Assembly: GCA_902766735.1 (NCBI GenBank)
Contig: CACXEU010000091.1
Span: 1 to 64,000, forward strand
Reading direction: 5' to 3'
Source of the DNA: an uncultured Lachnospiraceae bacterium
GTDB taxonomy: Bacteria; Bacillota; Clostridia; Lachnospirales; Lachnospiraceae
DNA length: 64,000 bases
The number at the start of each line of letters is the position of its first letter. The stretch's first letter is position 1. The position numbers and the translations under genes were made by a program. Positions 7,717 to 15,888 of this stretch are shown here, piece by piece. The notes under the pieces were generated by a model. It ran no database searches. It had not been told where the DNA came from and was given only the letters and a program-made list of their open reading frames with translations.

Positions 7717-8010
7717 CTATGGCAAAAAAATTTTACGATCCTTTTCCTCTTTGGCAGGACGGTATAATACTATTTTTCTACCAATCACATGAACCACTTC
7801 AGAATGGGTACGCTCTGCTAAAACATAAGCGATGCTTTTTACGTCATCCATACAATTCTTCAACACGTGAATTTTTAAGATTTCTCTTGCTTCTAAAGCT
7901 TCATCGATAGCTGCAGTAAGTTCCGGTGTTACAGAAGCTTTTCCAATCTGAAAGATCGGCTGTTCCATTGCTGTGATTTTTCTTAAATATGCTCTTTGTT
8001 TACTGTTCAT
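7717..8010 (-). CDS. yhbY: YhbY-type RNA-binding protein (CRM domain)
   Basis: A 97 aa single CRM-domain protein associated with pre-50S ribosomal particles. Visible core: LRKITAMEQPIFQIGK, then the conserved EALEAREILKIHVLKN. I chose ATG at 8010 (MNSKQRAYL) because AGGAG is 7 bases upstream; an extension to 8079 would enter the repeat cluster. It lies between obg and nadD, as in many Firmicutes, and continues into the nadD operon. Confidence 0.93.
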   Translation of the reverse strand: MNSKQRAYLRKITAMEQPIFQIGKASVTPELTAAIDEALEAREILKIHVLKNCMDDVKSIAYVLAERTHSEVVHVIGRKIVLYRPAKEEKDRKIFLP

Positions 8011-8044
8011 TCTAACGCTCCTTTCAAGGGTACGCATCCCAAAA

Positions 8045-8176
8045 TAACTACTACAAGTAGTCAGCATGATTTTTTTCACTTCCCATGCTAACTACTACAA
8101 GTAGTCAGCATGAAAACTTTCACTTTCCATGCTAGCTACTACAAGTAGTCAGCATGAAAATCAAAGATTTTCATGC
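8045..8176. repeat. Three tandem 44-bp palindromic repeats
   Basis: Units begin at 8045, 8089 and 8133, each exactly 44 bp apart. Each opens with TARCTACTACAAGTAGTCAG and ends in CATGC; the rest of each unit has diverged. Because CATGCT precedes and AGCATG follows the core, units fold into 12-bp hairpins with loop TACAA (8084-8112, 8128-8156). An alternative perfect hairpin is GCATGAAAATC-AAA-GATTTTCATGC (8152-8176). There is no T-tract, so these are not ordinary terminators. The core is also present inverted at the 3' end of obg. Confidence 0.9.
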
Positions 8177-8196
8177 TGTGGTGACAAGCACCACAG
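8176..8196. repeat. Hairpin in obg-yhbY spacer
   Basis: CTGTGGTG and CACCACAG form a perfect 8-bp stem around ACAAG. It abuts the 44-bp repeat array on one side and the long inverted repeat on the other. Confidence 0.8.
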
Positions 8197-8197
8197 T

Positions 8198-8264
8198 TAA
8201 CCCATTCTAATCCAAAAGGTCTCAAACACAAGTGTTTGATCCGCTTATGGATTAGAATGGGTTA
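8198..8264. repeat. Long nested inverted repeat downstream of obg
   Basis: Perfect 17-bp arms (8198-8214 and 8248-8264, starting TAACCCATTC) enclose a second perfect palindrome TCAAACAC-AA-GTGTTTGA (8222-8239). It begins 5 bases after the obg stop codon. No U-tract follows in the direction of obg transcription, so a role in 3'-end stability or processing is more likely than termination. Confidence 0.85.
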
Positions 8265-8280
8265 CTGACTACTTGTAGTA
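8265..8280. repeat. Inverted copy of the repeat core inside the end of obg
   Basis: CTGACTACTTGTAGTA is the exact reverse complement of the core TACTACAAGTAGTCAG in the 44-bp repeats. It covers the last codons and the stop of obg. Confidence 0.85.
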
Positions 8281-9552
8281 ATCAAATTGATGGCCATAAA
8301 TCTTTACGGTATCACCGTCTTCAATTCCTAAGTCTTCTAATTCCTGTAGTATTCCATTGTCCTTCATAAAATTCTGGAAAAACATAAAGCCTTTTTCGGA
8401 ATCCAGGTTTGTATATCCCAGCATTCTTTCAATTCTTGGACCTTCCACGCTATATAAACCATCTTCCAGTTTTTCAACGGTATACGGAAGTTCTGCACGA
8501 TCCAGGAAGTCTTCCGGATTATATTCCTGCTCAAATACCACCGGTGCATCATCAAACTGATCCAATAATTCCTTTACGTAATAAAGTAATTCCTTTAATC
8601 CCTTACCGCTAACGGCGGAAATAGGAAATACTTTAATATCCGGTTCGAATTCTGCCTTTATTTTTTCGATGATTTCATTATTTCCTTCATAAATTGCGTC
8701 AATCTTATTGGCTGCAATGACCTGAGGACGTGTTAATAATTCCGGATTATATGCTTCCAATTCTTTATTAATCAATTTAATGTCTTCAATAGGATCCCTT
8801 CCTTCCACGGAAGCTGCATCAATCATATGGATAATAACCTTGGTTCGTTCGATGTGTTTTAAGAATTTATGTCCTAAGCCAACACCTTCCGATGCACCTT
8901 CGATTAATCCAGGAATATCTGCAATAACAAATCCTTTTCCGCCATCTAAATCCACTACCCCAAGGTTCGGATTTAACGTGGTGAAATGATAATTTGCAAT
9001 CTTTGGGTCTGCATTGGTTACGCGGGATAATAACGTGGACTTTCCCACATTCGGGAATCCAACCAATCCAACATCTGCAATACTCTTTAATTCCAAAGTG
9101 ACATTTAATTCCATAGCTTTCTGTCCTGGCTGCGCATACTGAGGCACCTGCATGGTGGCTGTGGCAAAGTGCTGATTGCCCTTTCCACCTTTTCCACCTT
9201 TCAGAACTGTCATACGCTGATTATCACCACTCATGTCAGCAACAATCTTTCCTGTTTCGGCCTCACGAATGATGGTACCTTCCGGTACCTTTATAATAAG
9301 GTCTGCACCATTTTTTCCTGTTTTATTCTGTTTTCCACCCTCTTGTCCCGGTTCTGCCTTGAAGTTATGCTTATGTCTGAATTCATACAATGTATTAAGT
9401 CCTTTATCCACTTCAAAGATTACGTCACCACCTTTTCCACCGTCACCACCGTTGGGGCCTCCATTGGCAACATATAATTCTCGACGGAAAGATACATGTC
9501 CATCCCCGCCTGCTCCTGATTTTATAAAAATCTTTGCATAATCTGCAAACAT
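8269..9552 (-). CDS. obg: GTPase Obg
   Basis: An essential GTPase in 50S assembly and stress signalling. It has the glycine-rich Obg fold (about 1-158, SGAGGDGHVSF at the start), the G domain (about 160-330: GFPNVGKST, DIPGLIEGA, NKID) and the C-terminal OCT domain (about 345-427). I chose ATG at 9552 (MFADYAK, 427 aa) because AGGAGG is 7 bases upstream and family members begin there. It is the last gene of rplU-prp-rpmA-obg; the stop codon lies inside a repeat core. Confidence 0.97.
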   Translation of the reverse strand: MFADYAKIFIKSGAGGDGHVSFRRELYVANGGPNGGDGGKGGDVIFEVDKGLNTLYEFRHKHNFKAEPGQEGGKQNKTGKNGADLIIKVPEGTIIREAETGKIVADMSGDNQRMTVLKGGKGGKGNQHFATATMQVPQYAQPGQKAMELNVTLELKSIADVGLVGFPNVGKSTLLSRVTNADPKIANYHFTTLNPNLGVVDLDGGKGFVIADIPGLIEGASEGVGLGHKFLKHIERTKVIIHMIDAASVEGRDPIEDIKLINKELEAYNPELLTRPQVIAANKIDAIYEGNNEIIEKIKAEFEPDIKVFPISAVSGKGLKELLYYVKELLDQFDDAPVVFEQEYNPEDFLDRAELPYTVEKLEDGLYSVEGPRIERMLGYTNLDSEKGFMFFQNFMKDNGILQELEDLGIEDGDTVKIYGHQFDYYK

Positions 9553-9585
9553 AAATACCTCCTGCATCCACTGCATAAAAGAATA

Positions 9586-9614
9586 GGCTCCAAATCATTA
9601 AATGACTTGAAGCC
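9586..9614 (-). terminator. Hairpin between rpmA and obg, possible attenuator
   Basis: In the transcript, GGCTTCAA-G-TCATT pairs with AATGA-TTTGGAGCC (one G-T and one mismatch), followed by a weak U-rich stretch. It could reduce read-through from the ribosomal genes into obg. Confidence 0.4.
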
Positions 9615-9633
9615 TTAATTATCTGCATAATAA

Positions 9634-9918
9634 TTATTCAGCTACCGGATATACAGAAACCTGCTTTCTGTCTCTACCCTTTCTTTCGAATCTTACGATT
9701 CCGTCTGAAGTAGCAAATAATGTATCATCTCCACCACGTCCAACGTTTACGCCTGGGTGAATCTTTGTTCCACGCTGTCTGTAAAGAATGTTTCCAGCCT
9801 TAACAAACTGTCCATCTGCTCTCTTAGCACCAAGTCTCTTAGATTCTGAATCTCTACCGTTCTTTGTAGAACCCATTCCCTTTTTGTGGGCGAAGAACTG
9901 AAGGTTCATCTTCAACAT
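9634..9918 (-). CDS. rpmA: Ribosomal protein L27
   Basis: A 50S subunit protein near the peptidyl-transferase centre, 94 aa. The N-terminus MLKMNLQFF followed by AHKKG is the Firmicute extension that must be removed after LQFF by Prp for ribosome function, and the prp gene is immediately upstream. Shine-Dalgarno AAGGAGG. Confidence 0.98.
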   Translation of the reverse strand: MLKMNLQFFAHKKGMGSTKNGRDSESKRLGAKRADGQFVKAGNILYRQRGTKIHPGVNVGRGGDDTLFATSDGIVRFERKGRDRKQVSVYPVAE

Positions 9919-9920
9919 AG

Positions 9921-10256
9921 CTATACCTCCTTAATTTCTAATTTCACAAATTCATTATATTCTTGTTCTAGCATTTCAACTCCTAAAAGAAAGGAGTCAA
10001 ATAAAATCTGGGATTCATAAGATTGTTCCTCATCATCCTCATAGGACATTGTAACTTTCATATAACCTGTATTGTCATCAATATTTACAGAAAATGCATC
10101 TTCCGCAATTTGCTCTAATGAATTAATCAGATTAATGGTAAAAAATGAAATCCCTGCACAAACAATATCTTCTCCTTCTTCGGCATATCCGGCATGACCG
10201 GAAACCTCAACACCAAGATAAGTATCTTCTGTGCGATAAATCGTTATGTTCGTCAT
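9921..10256 (-). CDS. prp: Ribosomal-processing cysteine protease Prp
   Basis: A 111 aa protease (YsxB family) that cleaves the N-terminal extension of L27. Catalytic His is in [11 protein letters not shown] and Cys in DIVCAGIS. It sits between rplU and rpmA, the usual place, with 2 bases before rpmA. Confidence 0.96.
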   Translation of the reverse strand: MTNITIYRTEDTYLGVEVSGHAGYAEEGEDIVCAGISFFTINLINSLEQIAEDAFSVNIDDNTGYMKVTMSYEDDEEQSYESQILFDSFLLGVEMLEQEYNEFVKLEIKEV

Positions 10257-10270
10257 AAAACACCACCTGA

Positions 10271-10579
10271 TTAAGCATTGATCTTATCAATCTTAACTTC
10301 TGTATACTGCTGTCTATGACCATTCTTTTTATGATAACCTGTTTTTCTCTTATACTTATAAACAGTGATTTTCTTAGCTTTTCCATCGCCAACAACAGTA
10401 GCTTCTACTGAAGCACCTGCAACTGTTGGATTTCCAACCTTAGCATTATCACCGCCTACGAAAAGAACCTGGTCGAAAGTAAACTTAGTATCAGCTTCTG
10501 CTCCGAGCTTTTCAACTCTGATTACGTCTCCTTCAGAAACTTTATACTGCTTACCACCTGTTGCGATAATTGCGTACAT
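10271..10579 (-). CDS. rplU: Ribosomal protein L21
   Basis: A 102 aa 50S protein that binds 23S rRNA; recognisable start [14 protein letters not shown] and the C-terminal [14 protein letters not shown] segment. It is the first gene of the rplU-prp-rpmA-obg block, behind a leader RNA and a strong promoter. Shine-Dalgarno GGAGGTG. Confidence 0.98.
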   Translation of the reverse strand: MYAIIATGGKQYKVSEGDVIRVEKLGAEADTKFTFDQVLFVGGDNAKVGNPTVAGASVEATVVGDGKAKKITVYKYKRKTGYHKKNGHRQQYTEVKIDKINA

Positions 10580-10581
10580 GA

Positions 10582-10662
10582 TATGGGCACCTCCTATTAC
10601 TCATTACTCGCCAGTTTCGGTGAATGCAATGCATTACTTATAACCACACTGAGCGGCATACC
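10582..10662 (-). ncRNA. L21 leader, ribosomal autoregulatory RNA
   Basis: The rplU 5' leader carries, in the transcript, TGCCGCTCAGTG near its start and CACCGAAACTGGCGAG nearer the gene, which resemble the conserved strands of the Firmicute L21 leader (Rfam family) that binds excess L21. The match is from memory of the family, not a covariance search. Confidence 0.7.
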
Positions 10663-10667
10663 ATAGT

Positions 10668-10696
10668 ATAATAACACGATGTGTATTACTTGTCAA
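10668..10696 (-). promoter_or_regulatory. Promoter of the rplU operon
   Basis: TTGACA (complement of 10691-10696) and TATTAT (complement of 10668-10673) with a 17-base spacer. The -35 overlaps the stop region of the DUF4317 gene. Confidence 0.85.
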
Positions 10697-11877
10697 ACAT
10701 TAATCTTAACATTTTCATCATCCCGAACCGGAATGACCAGACAGTTTTCTCCGTTAATGTTTTCCCGACGGATTTTATCCTTCTTATCGGAGTTAACTTT
10801 AATGATAATATCCCCGCCGGTTTCTGTGATTTCTGAAATCTTACGATTTAATTCCTTAATTTCTTCTTTTAGTAAAATCTTCTCATTATTGTCCTTCACC
10901 GCTTTGGCTGCAGTATTTGGAATTAAATCACTTAAAAACGGCAAGTCTTCTTCTGTTGGATTAGAGATGGAAGAAATATATTCTTTTCCTATTTTTTCAG
11001 CTTTTTCTTCCTGGATTCCTGCATAGGATAAGGCTTCTTTTATATGATGATCACTTACCTGCAATTCCGGTTCCTGATCAGAAATCTGTGCCAATTCAAT
11101 ATTCACGGACTGCATAACTTCCTTTAAATCTTCTTCTGCAACCACGTCCTGAACCATTTCCGTTAAAACATCCTGCTTCTGTGCAAACGTAAGTTTCTCA
11201 CGACACCCTAAGATATCTTCAATCATTTCCTTATGAGGATTCTGAGAATCTGCAGAATACATATGTACACAATGAATATCGGTACTTCTTTCATTAAATG
11301 CCGGGAAAATAAATCCTGTTTCCGGCATTCCTACCATCCATTCCCGATTCAGAGTACCAATGCGTTCTTCTGATTTATTGTAACCAAGTCCCGGTTTTGA
11401 AAGAATCATTGGACAGATGGCGCAAATGACATATTCATATATCTCCTCAGATTCATCTAATTTATTATTATCTGAAGTTTTTGTCATGACATCATAGACA
11501 TCATGGAATAATAAAATCAGATAGTTTCCAAGAGAATCATATTTTTCAATAATCATATCGTAAAAACTCTCTAATAAGCCCTGATCCTTTAAAGCACTTT
11601 TCTTTAATCCCATAAGAAACTGCTGATGTCCTCCGGGTTTTTCCTCATCCAGTGGAAAATTTAATTCTAAAAGATTGTTTCCAAGGTTCGTGGACATAAC
11701 CTTTTTCGCAATTTCCATATATTTATAATATTCCTCATCCTGTAAGTTCAGGAACGATTCATCAATCATTACGACTTTTTCTTTCTGATCGTTGACATAG
11801 CATCCACACATTTTTGTAATGGTACAAGTGTCTTTTTTCATTCGTCTGCGCAATTCGCCAATCGATTTCTTATCCAT
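10693..11877 (-). CDS. DUF4317 family protein
   Basis: A 394 aa cytosolic protein with the features I associate with DUF4317, a Clostridia family of unknown function: the start MDKKSIGELRRRMKKDTCTI and a motif YVNDQKEKVVMIDESFLNL. It has no signal peptide or membrane segment; residues about 330-360 are a Lys/Glu-rich likely coiled coil. It stands between the SanA-like gene and rplU, with a good Shine-Dalgarno sequence (GAGGAG). Role unknown. Confidence 0.8.
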   Translation of the reverse strand: MDKKSIGELRRRMKKDTCTITKMCGCYVNDQKEKVVMIDESFLNLQDEEYYKYMEIAKKVMSTNLGNNLLELNFPLDEEKPGGHQQFLMGLKKSALKDQGLLESFYDMIIEKYDSLGNYLILLFHDVYDVMTKTSDNNKLDESEEIYEYVICAICPMILSKPGLGYNKSEERIGTLNREWMVGMPETGFIFPAFNERSTDIHCVHMYSADSQNPHKEMIEDILGCREKLTFAQKQDVLTEMVQDVVAEEDLKEVMQSVNIELAQISDQEPELQVSDHHIKEALSYAGIQEEKAEKIGKEYISSISNPTEEDLPFLSDLIPNTAAKAVKDNNEKILLKEEIKELNRKISEITETGGDIIIKVNSDKKDKIRRENINGENCLVIPVRDDENVKINV

Positions 11878-11908
11878 TTCAACTCTCCTCTTTAAAATTA
11901 CATAAGAT

Positions 11909-11938
11909 ACTGCCTGGTACAGATTCGTACCAAGCAGT
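11909..11938 (-). terminator. Hairpin after the SanA-like gene
   Basis: ACTGC-C-TGGTAC pairs with GTACCA-A-GCAGT around AGATTC. The downstream U-tract is weak, so termination may be partial before DUF4317. Confidence 0.5.
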
Positions 11939-11948
11939 TTGTTTCGTT

Positions 11949-12653
11949 TTATTTATCATTTGTCACATCGCCGCTGGCTTTAATATCAATAAAGTCCCCT
12001 AAATACTTTGGCTCTGGTTTTAGGATGCACTTACCAAAGGATTTTACTCTGGCTAACCATTCCCGAACTTCCCTGTAGGTTTGCATAGAACCATATCCTC
12101 TTAAATCTGCAGACACACCATAAGCTTCCAGCCCTAGTTTATTAGCAATATAAAGACTACGATATAGATGATATTTCTGTGTTACAATGATTACCTTCTT
12201 CGCACCAAAGACTTCCTTGGCACGATACATAGTATCATAAGTTTCAAATCCAGCATGGTCCATAAAAATATCTTCAGAAGGAATTCCATCCGAAATGCAA
12301 TACCCTTTCATTGTATTGACCTCATCGTATGTAACCAGTCCATGATCTCCAGACATCAAAAGTTTCTTTGCTGCCTGCTTCTGATATAGTTCTTCTCCCA
12401 CAAGAATTCGATCTTCTAACATCCATGTTGGAGTACCGTCTGGTTTCACTCCGGCACCTAAAACAATAATACAATCCGCATCTTTCTTTGCTGCCTCTTC
12501 CACAGAAAGAATCTGATCCGATGTGGAGCCTACAATAATAAGATTAATAATCAATACCCCAAGCCCAACAATCAATGAAATTCCTATGATTGCAATCAGT
12601 GTTTTCTTAATCCATTTCCATATAGTATTCTTATTCAAGCAAATCTTTTTCAT
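11949..12653 (-). CDS. SanA/YdcF-like membrane protein (DUF218)
   Basis: A 234 aa protein with one N-terminal membrane segment (about residues 14-37) and an extracytoplasmic DUF218 domain (ADCIIVLGAGVKPDGTPTWMLEDR, then HAGFETYDTMYRAKE). Escherichia coli SanA affects envelope permeability to vancomycin; the biochemical role is not settled. Its start lies 6 bases after the response-regulator stop and its Shine-Dalgarno overlaps that stop, so it is translationally coupled to the two-component genes. Confidence 0.85.
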   Translation of the reverse strand: MKKICLNKNTIWKWIKKTLIAIIGISLIVGLGVLIINLIIVGSTSDQILSVEEAAKKDADCIIVLGAGVKPDGTPTWMLEDRILVGEELYQKQAAKKLLMSGDHGLVTYDEVNTMKGYCISDGIPSEDIFMDHAGFETYDTMYRAKEVFGAKKVIIVTQKYHLYRSLYIANKLGLEAYGVSADLRGYGSMQTYREVREWLARVKSFGKCILKPEPKYLGDFIDIKASGDVTNDK

Positions 12654-12659
12654 CCTCTA

Positions 12660-14105
12660 TCACCCCAAATTATTACGATACTGTGAAGGAGTCAGACCGG
12701 TAATACTTTTAAAAGTCTTCATAAAGTGTTTTTCATGGTCGTATCCTACAGCTCTTGATATTTCATTGACCTTCATATCTGTTTCAGTTAAAAGTTTCTT
12801 TGCTTCCCCTACTCGAATATTCTTCAGGAAATTTACGAAGTTCGTTCCTGTATACTGCTTGAATGTGAATGAAAACAATGAATAGTTCATGGAAATGTAA
12901 TTAGATACCACAGCCATATTCAGATCTGTCGCATAATTTTCCTTAATGTACTCGATGGCTTTTTCCATCTTCTGACCAGTCTTATGCTCGTCCACATCCG
13001 TTCCAATTAATTCATTAAAGTTCTTAATCCAATCATTTACCACCATCATATAATCATCAATGGTCTGGAAACTAAACATATCTAATAATTCACGAACTTC
13101 ATTTTCTTTATTTTTTAATGTATTCTTATAAACTTTCATAGTTGTGGAAATAATAATATCCATCTGTTCTTCAAATTCATCAATAGAATATTTTCTTTCC
13201 TTTACGCCTTCCACAAACAACTGCATCTGCGCCAAAGCTTCATCCAGCTTATTAGAACAAATCAGGTTCGCAGTCTGCATCATAACCTTAACACCGTACT
13301 GGAATTCTGCTTCCGGTTCCTTATAAGTTGCGGCATCAATTACATGGTTGCAGGTTTCAAAAGCTGTTTTTCTCATTTTTGCAGCTTCGCAGAACGCCTG
13401 CTTTACATCCATAAAATTAAAGTACTTTCGACTAATTCCGTAGTAGGAACCTTTCAGTTTTTCAGCCACCTCTAACTTATAGCGGTCATCTGCAATAATC
13501 ATGTTCATATAGTTTTCGCCTTGAACATAATAATATTTTCCCTGAGAAGTTAGGTCATCTGTATCGTCCATATTTCCAAAGCAAAATACCACAAAATTGT
13601 TTACCGGCATATACGGATGCACTGCACAACAGATATTCTCTACTTCTACTTCAGTCACATTATCATAGAACAGCATATACTGAAGCTGCTGAATGGCGAT
13701 TCTTTTTCTTCGATTATACTCTGTTTCTGAAAAGGCCAATTCTTTCTGGAAACTTTCCAAAGTCTTCGTGATTTTATTTCGATCTACCGGTTTTAAAATA
13801 TAATCCCGAACCCCGTTTCGAAGTAATTCCACTGCATATTCAAATTCATCAAACCCGCTGATTGCAGCAATCAAAGGTTTATGATCTAATTTCTGAACTT
13901 CATTGACCAAAGTGACCCCATCCATCTTTGGCATGCGAATGTCGGTAAACATTGCATCAATTTCACGTTCCTTTAATATTTTCAATGCCTCTTCCCCGTT
14001 TGGACATTCAATAATTTCTTCAATCTCCACACCGGAACGTTCTATAATTGAACGGATTCCTTTTCTTATTAGTTTTTCATCTTCTACTAATAATAGTGTT
14101 CTCAT
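12660..14105 (-). CDS. Response regulator, YesN type (REC plus AraC HTH)
   Basis: A cytosolic transcription factor of 481 aa. The receiver domain (1-120) has the acidic pair near residues 9-10 (VEDEK), phospho-acceptor Asp in MFTDIRMPKMDG (about residue 56) and Lys in YILKPVD. A long helical middle precedes a C-terminal AraC/HTH_18 domain (about 385-481) with the ending VGYDHEKHFMKTFKSITGLT. It overlaps the histidine kinase gene by 4 bases (ATGA). In this family the regulated genes are usually adjacent transport or glycoside genes; only a binding protein and a SanA-like gene are here. Confidence 0.93.
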   Translation of the reverse strand: MRTLLLVEDEKLIRKGIRSIIERSGVEIEEIIECPNGEEALKILKEREIDAMFTDIRMPKMDGVTLVNEVQKLDHKPLIAAISGFDEFEYAVELLRNGVRDYILKPVDRNKITKTLESFQKELAFSETEYNRRKRIAIQQLQYMLFYDNVTEVEVENICCAVHPYMPVNNFVVFCFGNMDDTDDLTSQGKYYYVQGENYMNMIIADDRYKLEVAEKLKGSYYGISRKYFNFMDVKQAFCEAAKMRKTAFETCNHVIDAATYKEPEAEFQYGVKVMMQTANLICSNKLDEALAQMQLFVEGVKERKYSIDEFEEQMDIIISTTMKVYKNTLKNKENEVRELLDMFSFQTIDDYMMVVNDWIKNFNELIGTDVDEHKTGQKMEKAIEYIKENYATDLNMAVVSNYISMNYSLFSFTFKQYTGTNFVNFLKNIRVGEAKKLLTETDMKVNEISRAVGYDHEKHFMKTFKSITGLTPSQYRNNLG

Positions 14106-15886
14106 TCCTCTTTCTCCTTCTCCTTTGGAATCTGAATTACAACTTTTGTGTAGATTCCTTCTTTTGAATATATTTCAATGCCATATTCAGGGCCAAAATA
14201 CATTTTAATTCGTTGCATTACGTTGTAAAGCGCACGTCCGTGATCACTATCTTCACTGACAGAATCCACAGAATTCAAACGATTTCGTAACATCTGCAAT
14301 GTTTCCTCTGACATTCCGACTCCGGCGTCAGAAACCTCAATGCTAATTACATCGCCTTCTTCATATACTTTAATATAAATATATGTATCTTCTGCAATAT
14401 CCTCGATTCCATGATATACAGAGTTTTCCACTAATGGCTGTAAAGACATTTTAGGGATTTTTAACTTCATGTACTCCTGAGGAATATTTAATGACAAGAA
14501 AATTTCATAATCAAAACGTAGATTTAAAAGATTTAGATAATTTCGAATGTATTTAATCTCTTCTTTTAATTCTACCATACCTGAGCTCCATTTAACAGAA
14601 TATCTGAACATTTCTCCCAGGGATGTTACTGCATCGGAAATTTCGTAATCTTCCTTGATTTCCGCAAGCATTTTGATAGTCTCCAAAACATTATACATGA
14701 AATGAGCATTGATTTGGTTCTGCAATGCCTTGATTTCTGTATTTTTCATTAATAGTTCGTTTTTCACAGTTTCCTTGTTTAACTTTTCCAGAGAACGGAC
14801 CATATCATTAATCTGTCGAGCCATATCTGTAATTTCATCATCTCCCTCATCCGGAAGAAGGATGTGTTCCCCGTTCTTAATTCTATTAACAGAAGAAGTT
14901 AAGGTGTTAAACCGTCTAAAAATGTGACGAATCAGGAAAATAACCAAACCGGAAAAGATAATCATAGAAAAAATCACAACCAATATATAGGGAATCTGAC
15001 TCCGGTAATAAGACTGTACCATTTTTTCCGTCAAGGCAATATGAACATATGTCCCCTTTAACGAATCCATTTCCATCGTTGAGACAATGGCATCTTCCCC
15101 CATAAATGACAAGTAATTTGATTCGTCCTTATATTTCAAATACTTAAGGATTTCCTCCTTATGTGCTTCTAAAAATGCTTCATTTTCGTCAGAACAAACA
15201 ATCTGATTCTTTTCATTGATAAAAAGGTTCCATTCTCCATTCTCTGTTTTATAAAAATTCGGAATCAGATTTTCAATATCGGTGGAAACTTCCAACACAG
15301 CCAAAAGATGATCATGATTATCATAAATATTCTTAATCAGTCCCGCTAATTTGGTATTGTGGTTAGTTCCATCAGCAAAGGCGGTGTCATAATAATTCAT
15401 CACCCAGGAATCATCCTGATATTTCCCATACCAGGTCATATTTTCTAACCTGTCAATACGGTAAAAACAAGGTTTCTTTTCCGTAACATCCGCATTAACA
15501 AATAATCTTAGCTGATAAAGGTACGGATTCAGATTCGTCATATTATCAATATGCGCCAGTTCTGTGTTATAAAAATCAATTTTTTCCACAGTGCTTAAAT
15601 CCTTACCTGTTTTTACTGCTTCCATATAACCTACAATGGAAGCGTTTTGTGAAATCATCTGCTTAGCAAGATTGCAGACTTCTTCTACACTATTAATATC
15701 TGATTGCACTGAATTAATAAAGGCACGTTCCTCAATTAACGCGTTGTCCTTGGCATTTCTTGCCATATTCACAAACATAACAACAGTCCATAGCATTGCA
15801 CAAAAGACCATTGTGGAAACAATTAACGAAGTAACCTTTTGTCCTAGGGAAAGGTGTGACTTCTTTTTCTTTTTTTCTTCATTCAT
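14102..15886 (-). CDS. Sensor histidine kinase, YesM type
   Basis: A 594 aa membrane kinase: first membrane segment about residues 17-38, an extracellular sensory region of about 250 residues, second segment about 295-320, HAMP about 320-375, then the His_kinase domain with the phospho-acceptor region NQINAHFMYNVLETIKM and an ATPase domain with the N-box EN and the G-box DAGVGMSEE. It is paired with the YesN regulator and 2 bases downstream of the lipoprotein gene, suggesting that the lipoprotein delivers or shapes its signal. Shine-Dalgarno is weak, fitting translational coupling. Confidence 0.93.
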   Translation of the reverse strand: MNEEKKKKKSHLSLGQKVTSLIVSTMVFCAMLWTVVMFVNMARNAKDNALIEERAFINSVQSDINSVEEVCNLAKQMISQNASIVGYMEAVKTGKDLSTVEKIDFYNTELAHIDNMTNLNPYLYQLRLFVNADVTEKKPCFYRIDRLENMTWYGKYQDDSWVMNYYDTAFADGTNHNTKLAGLIKNIYDNHDHLLAVLEVSTDIENLIPNFYKTENGEWNLFINEKNQIVCSDENEAFLEAHKEEILKYLKYKDESNYLSFMGEDAIVSTMEMDSLKGTYVHIALTEKMVQSYYRSQIPYILVVIFSMIIFSGLVIFLIRHIFRRFNTLTSSVNRIKNGEHILLPDEGDDEITDMARQINDMVRSLEKLNKETVKNELLMKNTEIKALQNQINAHFMYNVLETIKMLAEIKEDYEISDAVTSLGEMFRYSVKWSSGMVELKEEIKYIRNYLNLLNLRFDYEIFLSLNIPQEYMKLKIPKMSLQPLVENSVYHGIEDIAEDTYIYIKVYEEGDVISIEVSDAGVGMSEETLQMLRNRLNSVDSVSEDSDHGRALYNVMQRIKMYFGPEYGIEIYSKEGIYTKVVIQIPKEKEKEE

Positions 15887-15888
15887 AA

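Noticed and set aside
8045-8264. Ordinary intrinsic terminator for obg
   Set aside because: None of the hairpins is followed by a T-tract in the direction of obg transcription.
8045-8280. CRISPR array
   Set aside because: Units are directly adjacent without unique spacers of constant length, only three copies exist and there are no cas genes.
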